DNA of 6,502 bases from Candidatus Omnitrophota bacterium (GTDB taxonomy: Bacteria > Omnitrophota > Gorgyraeia > Aquiviventales > Aquiviventaceae): NCBI GenBank assembly GCA_023247155.1, contig JAHFGZ010000052.1, positions 1 through 6,502 on the forward strand, in the 5' to 3' direction. The notes under the pieces were generated by a model. The model was not told where the DNA came from and did no database searches. It worked only from the letters and a program-made list of their open reading frames with translations. Shown piece after piece: positions 1 through 5,497 of the stretch. The translations under genes and the position numbers were made by a program. Every line of letters starts with the position of its first letter. Position 1 is the stretch's first letter.

Positions 1-676
1 TGGCGCGCATCGGCCGGTTCTCCCGGGCCACCCACCCCGCGACGCCATCGCCGAGCTTGATCCGCAGCTGCGGGTCAGCCACCTGGCCGTTGTTCGACCA
101 GGTCGTCTTGACGTACAGCTCCTGCTTCTCGCCGTCCACGAGCATCAGGGTGCCCATCTCGGCCCCCAGGGCGGCCACCGAGTTCTCGATGATGAGGTTG
201 AGCAGGTTGTCGATGCCCTCATACGAATTGATGGCGGTGCCGATGCGGGAGAGCAGCTTCCTCGCCAGCTCGCGGGAGGACTCCAGCTCCTCGATTTTGC
301 GCTCGAGCTCCTGGGTGATGCGGTTGAAGGAGCGGGCCAGCTCGCCGATCTCGTTGGGTTCCGTCACTTCGATGCGGCCGCTCTCCTGGCCGCTGGTGAT
401 CGCCCGCACCTTCTGGGCGACGGCGGTCATCGACCGGACCATCCGCCGCGTGATGAAGAAGTAGCCGATGAGCGCGGAGCCGACGATGCTGTAGAGCGTA
501 AGGCTCATGTCCATCGCGTGGACCTTGGCCCACGCCCAGACAATCAGGATGGGAATCACCGACATGAAGCCGAAGGCGAGGGCAAAGCGGTACTCCAGCC
601 GCTCCTCCTGGCGAGGAGCCGGCGGCGTCCCGTTGAACGAGTGGTGAGGCTGGGATGGCGTCCGCTGTCCGTTCAC
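1..676 (-). CDS. Membrane sensor protein with HAMP and GAF domains, probable histidine kinase (N-terminal 225 residues, truncated by window edge)
   Basis: The reading frame starts at GTG (676-674) and stays open to the left edge. Residues 1-28 are hydrophilic and Pro/Gln-rich. Two hydrophobic segments follow (about 29-50 and 57-76) with only a very short loop between them, so there is almost no periplasmic sensor domain. A HAMP linker covers about 77-130, with the signature PNEIGELARSFN at 107-118. It runs into a charged helix (ELERKIEELESSRELARKLL) and then a GAF-type domain from about 152, including GTLMLVDGEKQELYV and the GDGVAGWVARENRP motif typical of GAF domains. The catalytic part lies outside the window, so histidine kinase is the commonest but not the only possibility; a GGDEF cyclase or PP2C phosphatase output would also fit. 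GTG is chosen because the next in-frame ATG (residue 38) would cut into the first membrane helix. No Shine-Dalgarno is visible, and the promoter at 683-712 places the transcription start on this GTG. Confidence 0.85.
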   Translation of the reverse strand, partial: MNGQRTPSQPHHSFNGTPPAPRQEERLEYRFALAFGFMSVIPILIVWAWAKVHAMDMSLTLYSIVGSALIGYFFITRRMVRSMTAVAQKVRAITSGQESGRIEVTEPNEIGELARSFNRITQELERKIEELESSRELARKLLSRIGTAINSYEGIDNLLNLIIENSVAALGAEMGTLMLVDGEKQELYVKTTWSNNGQVADPQLRIKLGDGVAGWVARENRPMRA

Positions 677-682
677 GGAAAA

Positions 683-712
683 AGTATACCTGATGCAGCG
701 GAAGGCTAACAA
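683..712 (-). promoter_or_regulatory. Sigma70-type promoter of the HAMP-GAF gene
   Basis: On the minus strand there is a -35 TTGTTA (712-707, 4 of 6 consensus bases), an 18-base spacer and a -10 TATACT (688-683, 5 of 6). Six bases after the -10 comes the G of the GTG start codon at 676, the usual +1 distance, so the mRNA is predicted to be leaderless. The element lies in the 49-base gap after the methyltransferase stop codon and is much more AT-rich than its surroundings. Confidence 0.6.
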
Positions 713-725
713 ACGGTATGCGGAA

Positions 726-1007
726 TTATGCGCGGCTGTGCCGGCCCTCGGCCTGCAGGAGGGCTCGCTTGTTGGACAGGCCGCCGGAATAGCCGCCCAG
801 CGACCCGTCGGCCCGGACCACCCGATGACACGGAACCGTGGGCGCGAAGGGGTTGCGACGAAGCGCCCCGCCCACAGCGCGGGCCAGATGCGGATTGCCC
901 AACCGTTCCGCGACCCAGCGGTAGGACCGCGTCTGGCCTTTCGGGATCCTCCGGACGATGGCGTAGACCTGCTCCTCAAACCGCGTCGGGATTCGCCGGC
1001 GTCTCAT
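726..1007 (-). CDS. ogt: Methylated-DNA--[protein]-cysteine S-methyltransferase, minimal single-domain form (93 aa)
   Basis: It repairs O6-alkylguanine in DNA by irreversible transfer of the alkyl group to its own cysteine. The 93-residue protein is essentially only the conserved C-terminal domain of the Ada/Ogt/MGMT family. Visible features are the DNA-binding winged-helix start (FEEQVYAIVRRIPKGQTRSY, 10-29, with the conserved Tyr29), the arginine-finger helix RAVGGALRRNP (Arg43, Asn52), the active site PCHRVV with acceptor Cys60, the GGYSGG loop (Tyr73) and the closing Glu87. The acceptor is Cys, not Trp, so this is a true methyltransferase motif and not an alkyltransferase-like (ATL) protein. 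The usual N-terminal ribonuclease-H-like domain of full-length (about 160-180 aa) members is absent. Its ATG overlaps the uvrC stop as ATGA, and a strong GAGGAGGT site at 1019-1012 sits 4 bases upstream inside uvrC, so the two are translationally coupled. It ends in TAA. Confidence 0.93.
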   Translation of the reverse strand: MRRRRIPTRFEEQVYAIVRRIPKGQTRSYRWVAERLGNPHLARAVGGALRRNPFAPTVPCHRVVRADGSLGGYSGGLSNKRALLQAEGRHSRA

Positions 1008-2275
1008 CGAGACCTCCTCGGCTTTCCCACGACCGCCCGGTGGCGGAGCAGGCGGTGGTAGGTGATCGCGAACCGGTGCGCCTCGTCCCGGATGTGCTGG
1101 ACCAGGTGGAGGACGGGAGAAGTCGGGAGCAGCACGATGGGCTCCGGCGAGTCCGGCAGGAAGATGCGCTCGAACCGCTTCGCGAGGCCCATGACCGGCA
1201 GCTTCAGCCTGAGCGCGGCCAGCGCCTCGCAGGCGGCCGCCAGCTGCCCCTTCCCCCCGTCGACGAGGACGAGGCCAGGAAGCGGGAGCCCCGCGGCGAG
1301 CGAGCCGCTGTAGCGGCGGCCGATCACCTCCCGCATCATCGCGCAGTCGTCGCTGCCGCGGACCGTCTCGATCTGGAAGCGTCGGTAGTGCGCCTTGTGC
1401 GGTGTGCCGTCGGTGAAGACCACCATCGAACCCACCGCCCAGTCGCCGAAGATGTTCGAGATGTCGAACGCCTCGATGCGCCGGGGCAGCCGGGGGAGCT
1501 TCAGGGCGGCCTGGAGCTGCTCCAGCGGACCGGCGGCGAGCGACTTCTCCTTGGCGATGATGACCGATGTCAGCGCCTGGATCTGGTCGCGCAGCCGCGC
1601 GGCCTCCTCGAAGCGCCGGTGGCCCGCCGCCTGCGCCATGCGCCGCGCGAGGTCCCGCAGGAGCTGGTCGCGCTCGCCCCGGAGGAACGCGAGGAGGTCG
1701 TCCACGATGCGCTGGTAGCCCGCCGCGGTGAGGTAGCCCGCGCACGGCGCCAGGCACTGCCCCAGGTGGTACTCGAGGCAGGGCGTCTTGGGGAACGCCG
1801 TGCAGGTGCGCATCGGGAAGACGCGGCGCAGGAACCGGATCGCCTCGCGCATCAGGCCGGCATCGGTGTAGGGGCCGAAGTAGGCCGCGCCGTCGGGCAG
1901 GCGGCGCCGCGCGACCACGAGGCGCGGAAACGGCTCGCGGGTCACCTTGAGCAGGGGGTAGGCCTTGTCGTCGCGGAAGCTGACGTTGTAGCGCGGCCGC
2001 CGCTCCTTGATGAGCTGGGCCTCCAGCAGCAGCGCCTCCGCCTCCGAGGCGGTGCGGCGGACCTCGACGCCGGCGACCCGCTTCATCAGGTGGGCGATGC
2101 GGGGGCTTAAGCCCTGCAGACGGAAATAGGACGCGACGCGCTTGCAAAGGCTTCGCGCTTTCCCCACATACAAGGCCGTCCCGCGCGCGTCTGTGAAGCA
2201 ATAGACGCCCGGCTGGTCGGGCAGCTTGGCTACTCGCTCACGAAGGCCTGGAGGAGCGGCGGATTGCCGAGCCAT
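1004..2275 (-). CDS. uvrC: UvrC excinuclease subunit, compact form lacking the C-terminal HhH domain (423 aa)
   Basis: This is the dual-incision nuclease of UvrABC nucleotide excision repair. Domains in order: GIY-YIG nuclease (about 18-100; G23-V-Y25, Y36-V-G-K39, Arg46, Glu85 and Asn97 are probable active-site residues); a Cys region with C158, C166, C174 and C178, matching the cysteines that bind a 4Fe-4S cluster in E. coli UvrC; the UVR motif RRFEEAARLRDQIQAL (220-235), which contacts UvrB; and the RNase H-like 5'-incision domain with the D-D-H set Asp271 (EAFDISN), Asp339 (LVDGGKGQ) and His400 (RDEAHRFA). Two parts of normal UvrC (about 600 aa) are missing: roughly 100 residues between the UVR motif and Asp271, and the whole C-terminal tandem helix-hairpin-helix, since the protein stops 23 residues after His400. 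The start ATG lies 46 bases inside the end of murJ, with GAGGT 10 bases upstream (2290-2286). No later start codon exists before the GIY motif. The methyltransferase follows with ATGA overlap. Confidence 0.93.
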   Translation of the reverse strand: MARQSAAPPGLRERVAKLPDQPGVYCFTDARGTALYVGKARSLCKRVASYFRLQGLSPRIAHLMKRVAGVEVRRTASEAEALLLEAQLIKERRPRYNVSFRDDKAYPLLKVTREPFPRLVVARRRLPDGAAYFGPYTDAGLMREAIRFLRRVFPMRTCTAFPKTPCLEYHLGQCLAPCAGYLTAAGYQRIVDDLLAFLRGERDQLLRDLARRMAQAAGHRRFEEAARLRDQIQALTSVIIAKEKSLAAGPLEQLQAALKLPRLPRRIEAFDISNIFGDWAVGSMVVFTDGTPHKAHYRRFQIETVRGSDDCAMMREVIGRRYSGSLAAGLPLPGLVLVDGGKGQLAAACEALAALRLKLPVMGLAKRFERIFLPDSPEPIVLLPTSPVLHLVQHIRDEAHRFAITYHRLLRHRAVVGKPRRSR

Positions 2276-3807
2276 CGAACGACTGACCTCAGTTCCTGGA
2301 CCCGCAAGAGACGGCACGACGCGGCATAGACGACGAGGCCCGCGGGGATGACGAGCAGCAGCCCCAGCCAGGGGGGGAAGCCGGACAGCCCCGCGCGCCA
2401 GACGACCCAGCACGCCAGGCCCATGAGCGCCGACGCGCCGGCCTGCCGGGTGAGCGACGGGATCAGCGGCTGGAGCAGCGGGGCGCCGAGCCGGCGCTCC
2501 AGGCCCCGCACGAGGCGAACCGCGTTGAGGGTGTTGGCGGCCGCGGCGGCCAGCGCCAGGCCGTTCACCCGCAGCGGCCACATCAGGGCCAGGCTCAGGA
2601 GGAGATTGACCGCGACCGCCTCGACGGCCAACCGCACCGGCGTCCAGGTGTCCTGCAGCGCGTAGAACGCCCCGGTCAGGACCTTGGCGACCGCGTAGGC
2701 CACCAGGCCCAGCGCGTAGCAGATGAGCGCCTGGGCGGTCATGACGGTCGCCTGGTGGTTGAAGGCCCCCCGCTCGAACAACCCGCCCACGATGGGAAAC
2801 GCCAGCACCATCAGCCCGATGGTGGACGGCAGCATGACGAACCCCACCATCCGGAGGACGACCAGCAGCGTGCCGCGCAACGCCGCCAGGTCCTCCTGAG
2901 CCGCCTGCTCGGACAGCAGCGGGAGGCTCGCCTGGGCGGAGGCCGTGCCGAACAGCGCAAGCGGGAGCTGGACGATCCGGTTGGCGAAGTAGAGCGACGC
3001 GACCGCCCCCTCCCCGACGACGCCGCCGAGCGAGGCCAGGGCGGTGTGGACGAGGACGCTGGCCTGATAGGCCGCCGCGCCGACCGTGCGCGGGCCGAGC
3101 AGGCGCATCGCCTCGGTCGAGCCCGGATGGCGCCAGCGCCAGCGCCACCGGAATCCCAGCCGGACCACGATGGGGAGCTGAACGGCGAGCTGGACGAGCC
3201 CGCCGACCATCACGCCGACGGCCACGGCGAGGATGCCCGGCGTCGTCCGGGGCACCCACCAGACGCACGCGGCGATCATCGCGAGGTTCAGGATCGCCGG
3301 CCCCAGCGCCGGCGTGGCGAAGTGACGGAGGCTGTTCAAGAGCCCCATGAAGTACGCCCACAGCCCGACGAGCGTCACGAACGGGAAGAGGATGCGGGTC
3401 AAGCGGACGGTCAGGGCGAACTTTTCGGGATCCTCCGCGAAGCCTGGCGCGACCAGCCGGACGATCTGGGGGGCCGCCAGCGCCCCTGCGAGCCCGGCCG
3501 CGCACACGAACACCAGCACCCGCGCCAGCAGCGCCTGGCTCAGGCGCCAGAACTCCTCGACACGGCCTTTCGCCCGGTACCAGCTCAGCACCGGCACGAA
3601 GGCGCTGGTCACCGCCCCCTCCGCCACGAGGTCCCGCAGCAGGTTGGGCAGCCGGAACGCCACGACGAACGCCTGGGCCTGGGCCCCGGTGCCGAAGAGG
3701 CCGGCGAGGAGGATATCCCGGACGAAGCCGAGGAGGCGGCTGATCCCGGTGGCCAACGCCAGGACGCCGGTGGACCGCGCAATCCGTGTCGACGCCGAGG
3801 AGGTCAT
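2230..3807 (-). CDS. murJ: MurJ lipid II flippase (MviN family, 525 aa)
   Basis: This inner-membrane flippase moves lipid-linked peptidoglycan precursor to the periplasmic face. The length (525 aa) and about 14 hydrophobic segments match the family (511 aa in E. coli). Conserved features are the N-terminal GISRLLGFVRDILLAGLFG (21-39), carrying Arg24 and Arg30 of the central cavity; AFRLPNLLRDLVAEGAVTSAFVP (50-72, with Arg58); and LYFANRIVQLPLALFG (272-287), with Arg277 equivalent to the E. coli TM8 arginine. The Asp that normally precedes the AFxVAF segment is Gln45 here. A cytoplasmic loop holds a tandem Trp-Arg run (221-226) encoded by three GCGCCA repeats. The ATG at 3807 is fixed by an in-frame TAG two codons upstream (3813-3811). 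No Shine-Dalgarno is seen. It is divergent from rpsT (36-base gap), an arrangement also found in Pseudomonas, and its last 15 codons overlap uvrC. Confidence 0.96.
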   Translation of the reverse strand: MTSSASTRIARSTGVLALATGISRLLGFVRDILLAGLFGTGAQAQAFVVAFRLPNLLRDLVAEGAVTSAFVPVLSWYRAKGRVEEFWRLSQALLARVLVFVCAAGLAGALAAPQIVRLVAPGFAEDPEKFALTVRLTRILFPFVTLVGLWAYFMGLLNSLRHFATPALGPAILNLAMIAACVWWVPRTTPGILAVAVGVMVGGLVQLAVQLPIVVRLGFRWRWRWRHPGSTEAMRLLGPRTVGAAAYQASVLVHTALASLGGVVGEGAVASLYFANRIVQLPLALFGTASAQASLPLLSEQAAQEDLAALRGTLLVVLRMVGFVMLPSTIGLMVLAFPIVGGLFERGAFNHQATVMTAQALICYALGLVAYAVAKVLTGAFYALQDTWTPVRLAVEAVAVNLLLSLALMWPLRVNGLALAAAAANTLNAVRLVRGLERRLGAPLLQPLIPSLTRQAGASALMGLACWVVWRAGLSGFPPWLGLLLVIPAGLVVYAASCRLLRVQELRSVVRWLGNPPLLQAFVSE

Positions 3808-3817
3808 GTGCTACAAT
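3789..3817 (+). promoter_or_regulatory. rpsT promoter (extended -10) overlapping the murJ start codon
   Basis: On the plus strand there is a -35-like TCGACG (3789-3794, 4 of 6), a 17-base spacer, and a -10 TACAAT (3812-3817, 5 of 6) preceded by TGC at 3809-3811, forming an extended -10. The predicted transcription start is near 3824, giving rpsT a leader of about 20 bases with its Shine-Dalgarno. The element covers the first codons of the divergent murJ (start 3807-3805), so polymerase bound here would sit on the murJ translation start. Confidence 0.6.
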
Positions 3818-3831
3818 GGGGCCCTTGCGTG

Positions 3832-3839
3832 AAAGGAGG
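3832..3839 (+). promoter_or_regulatory. Ribosome binding site of rpsT
   Basis: AAAGGAGG lies 4 bases upstream of the rpsT ATG at 3844. It is a near-perfect anti-Shine-Dalgarno match and fixes the start. It contrasts with murJ, the HAMP-GAF gene and the BamD-like gene, none of which shows such a site. Confidence 0.85.
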
Positions 3840-3843
3840 CTCG

Positions 3844-4113
3844 ATGCCGATCAAGCACGCCGCCCTGAAGCAGATCCGGAAGGACCGCACGCGCCAGAGC
3901 CGCAATCAGGCCATCCGCGCGGAGCTGAAGACGCTCACGAAGCGGCTCCTGGCCTTGCTGAGCGAGCAGAAGCTTGAGGAAGCCCGCCAGCTCATCCGGC
4001 TCGTCTCGAAGAAATTCGACCGGGCGGCCTCAGCGCGGGTCATCCACCCCAACACCGCCGCCCGCTACAAATCCCGCCTGGCGCACCGGCTCACCCAAAC
4101 GCCGAAGGCCTAG
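3844..4113 (+). CDS. rpsT: 30S ribosomal protein bS20 (89 aa)
   Basis: This is a small-subunit primary binding protein that contacts 16S rRNA at the base of the body. The 89-residue, highly basic, all-helical protein has family hallmarks: the start MPIKHAALKQIRKDRTRQSRN (1-21), the central ELKTLTKRLL helix and the near-universal C-terminal VIHPNTAARYKSRLAHRL (about 66-83). Length matches the usual 85-90. It is the only plus-strand gene here, is monocistronic by layout, and has a strong Shine-Dalgarno and its own promoter. Its TAG stop (4111-4113) overlaps the convergent holA stop in a CTAG palindrome, so no terminator fits between the two genes; any rpsT terminator must lie inside holA. Confidence 0.97.
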   Translation: MPIKHAALKQIRKDRTRQSRNQAIRAELKTLTKRLLALLSEQKLEEARQLIRLVSKKFDRAASARVIHPNTAARYKSRLAHRLTQTPKA

Positions 4114-4895
4114 GCGTCCGCCAGGCAGAGCTCGACGACGAGCTGTTCGACGGCGAGCTCCGGGATATTCCGACTGCGCTTCGCATCCGCGTCCAGCCGC
4201 CAGCATCGCTCGAGCGCCTGCCGGAGCGAATCGAGCGACCGGTTGGCCACCTCGGCGCGCACCCGCTGCACCTGCCAGGGATGGAGGCCGGTCGCCGCGA
4301 CCATGCGCTCGGCGCTGTAGCCGGCGTCGCTCAACCGTTTGACCGTCACCCACCGGTTGACCTGCCACGCGATCAGGCCCAGCAGCTCCAGGGGGTCCTT
4401 GCCGGTCAGCAGCTGCTCCCGCAGCGCCGTCAGCGCCTCCGCCGCCTCACGGCTCCCCAGCGCATCCGTCAGCGCGAACGGCTTCGCGGACGAGCCGCTC
4501 CGTCCCGGGAAGCGCTCGGTCGCGAGCCGCTCCCGCATCCCCGGGGCCTCCCCCCGGCCCTGCAGCGCCCTGGCCAGCGCATGGCGCAGGCCCAGCTCCA
4601 GCTCCACCAGCAGGACCACGCAGGCGCTCTGCGCGATGACCCCCGCATGCGCGAGGAGGGCGTCCACCGCGTCGGCGTCCAACCGGTGGGCCTGGTCGAC
4701 CACGACGAGGCGGATGGGGCTCGCCGCCGGACGCTGACGGCAGACGGCCAGGAGCGCTCCTGCGGTCAGCGTCGAGGCGTCAAGCCGGTGGTGATCCAGG
4801 GGGTCGACCTGCAGCGCGCGGGCCAGCTCGTGGAGACGCTGGAGCTTCCGCGGCCGATCGGGACCGAGGAACAGGTGGATGCCGGGGCCAGCCAT
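4110..4895 (-). CDS. holA: DNA polymerase III subunit delta, short form (261 aa)
   Basis: The delta subunit of the clamp loader opens the beta sliding clamp. The C-terminal half is the clearest part. FALTDALGSREAAEAL (140-155) opens the helical collar domain, followed by GKDPLELLGLIAWQVNRW and the tail RNIPELAVEQLVVELCLADA, as in HolA (this domain packs with the other clamp-loader subunits). The N-terminal part begins IHLFLGPDRPRKLQRL (6-21) where an AAA+ P-loop would be, but no GKT/S is present, as expected for non-ATPase delta. A Walker B-like strand LVVVDQAHRLDADAVDALL (63-81) follows. At 261 aa it is about 70-80 residues shorter than typical HolA, mostly between residues 100 and 140. The ATG at 4895 has a weak AGGT about 6-9 bases upstream, 23 bases after the lptE stop. 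lptE-holA is also adjacent in E. coli. Confidence 0.88.
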   Translation of the reverse strand: MAGPGIHLFLGPDRPRKLQRLHELARALQVDPLDHHRLDASTLTAGALLAVCRQRPAASPIRLVVVDQAHRLDADAVDALLAHAGVIAQSACVVLLVELELGLRHALARALQGRGEAPGMRERLATERFPGRSGSSAKPFALTDALGSREAAEALTALREQLLTGKDPLELLGLIAWQVNRWVTVKRLSDAGYSAERMVAATGLHPWQVQRVRAEVANRSLDSLRQALERCWRLDADAKRSRNIPELAVEQLVVELCLADA

Positions 4896-4918
4896 GCGGA
4901 GACCTGCGTCCGAGCGGG

Positions 4919-5497
4919 TTACCAGTCCTCCACGCTCCGCTCGACGATCCGGTGGGCGAGGTCCGTGAGCGCGCGGCTCAACGCCGCGGACTCCGACTCC
5001 GCGCTGGCGCCCAGCGCGAAGTAGGTGGTGTCGCCCGTGAAGCCGGTCTCTTCCCAGAGCGTGGTCTGGGTCTTCTGCTCGATGAAGCGCAGGTTCACGA
5101 CGATGTTGAGGCGCCACTCCTCCACCTGCTGCGAGGCGTTGTAGCGGAGGGCGTCCCGGTGGAAGTCGACCAGTTCGCCCTCGAGCCGGGTGTCCGCCCG
5201 CTCAGGCGTAGCCGGCCGCAGAAGGCCGGTGAACTGGTAGCGCCGGATCACCTCGTTGGTGAGGTCCACCTCCATCTGGTGGCGGTAGATGGGAAACCGC
5301 TCGCGGTTGGACGTCAGCCGGGTGAGGTCGATCTTGTTGACGAACGGCTTGACGTAGATGGTCCGCAGATGGGAGGCGATGCCCGGGCGGGTGGTGTAGC
5401 CGCACCCGCACAGCAGCACGCAGGCCGCGACGAGCCACCGACGGACGACCGTCCGGCTGAAGGCTGAAGGCTGAAGGCTGACGGCTGACGTCGTCAC
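4919..5497 (-). CDS. lptE: LptE-family LPS-assembly lipoprotein (192 aa)
   Basis: LptE is the outer-membrane lipoprotein that plugs the LptD barrel and helps insert LPS into the outer leaflet. The signal peptide has basic residues RTVVRR (15-20), a hydrophobic core WLVAACVLL and a lipobox L29-C-G-C32, so Cys32 is the predicted lipidation site. The mature protein starts CGYTTRPG, followed by ASHLRTIYVKPFVNK, EVDLTNEVIRRYQFTGLL, RADTRLEGELVDF and a late beta-rich region (WRLNIVVNLRFIEQ), the usual layout of the family. Length is typical. The start is GTG (5497-5495), overlapping the upstream TGA as GTGA, so it is probably coupled to the BamD-like gene; no clear Shine-Dalgarno. Codons 4-15 consist of five 7-bp tandem repeats, an odd place for a simple sequence repeat. 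No alternative start is available downstream of the repeats that would leave a working signal peptide. Confidence 0.88.
   Translation of the reverse strand: MTTSAVSLQPSAFSRTVVRRWLVAACVLLCGCGYTTRPGIASHLRTIYVKPFVNKIDLTRLTSNRERFPIYRHQMEVDLTNEVIRRYQFTGLLRPATPERADTRLEGELVDFHRDALRYNASQQVEEWRLNIVVNLRFIEQKTQTTLWEETGFTGDTTYFALGASAESESAALSRALTDLAHRIVERSVEDW
5454..5488 (-). repeat. Five tandem copies of a 7-bp unit (TCAGCCK) in the lptE signal-peptide codons
   Basis: On the coding (minus) strand five contiguous heptamers run TCAGCCG, TCAGCCT three times, then TCAGCCG. On the plus strand they read CGGCTGA, AGGCTGA three times, CGGCTGA. The array spans codons 4-15 of lptE. Seven is not a multiple of three, so gain or loss of one or two copies would shift the frame. 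This is a slipped-strand mutation candidate. Confidence 0.95.

Noticed and set aside
1004..1100. UvrC truncation caused by a frameshift
   Set aside because: No HhH-like coding sequence is found in any frame downstream; the region is the intact methyltransferase gene.
728..2110. Long plus-strand open frame (460 codons) opposite uvrC and the methyltransferase
   Set aside because: It has low-complexity Arg/Glu/Gly-rich composition with no recognisable motif and lies antisense to two firmly identified genes; it is a GC-content artefact.
1008..2201. 398 codons open upstream of the methyltransferase in its own frame
   Set aside because: They lie entirely within uvrC in another frame, and the strong RBS plus ATGA overlap fix the true start at 1007. 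It is not a fusion protein.
3130..3147. Three tandem GCGCCA hexamers in murJ
   Set aside because: They are in-frame and encode a Trp-Arg run in a cytoplasmic loop; length changes would be in frame, so this is probably drift only.
2755..3843. Open frame extending rpsT far upstream across murJ
   Set aside because: The sequence before the rpsT ATG is charged low-complexity antisense to murJ. rpsT has a perfect Shine-Dalgarno and normal length.
4129..4144. Hairpin AGCTCG-ACGA-CGAGCT just after rpsT as an intrinsic terminator
   Set aside because: The stem is only 6 bp, no T-run follows, and it lies in repetitive Glu-Leu codons of holA.
5454..5488. Heptamer array as a CRISPR or an attachment site
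   Set aside because: The units are contiguous 7-mers without spacers, and no recombinase or cas gene is nearby.
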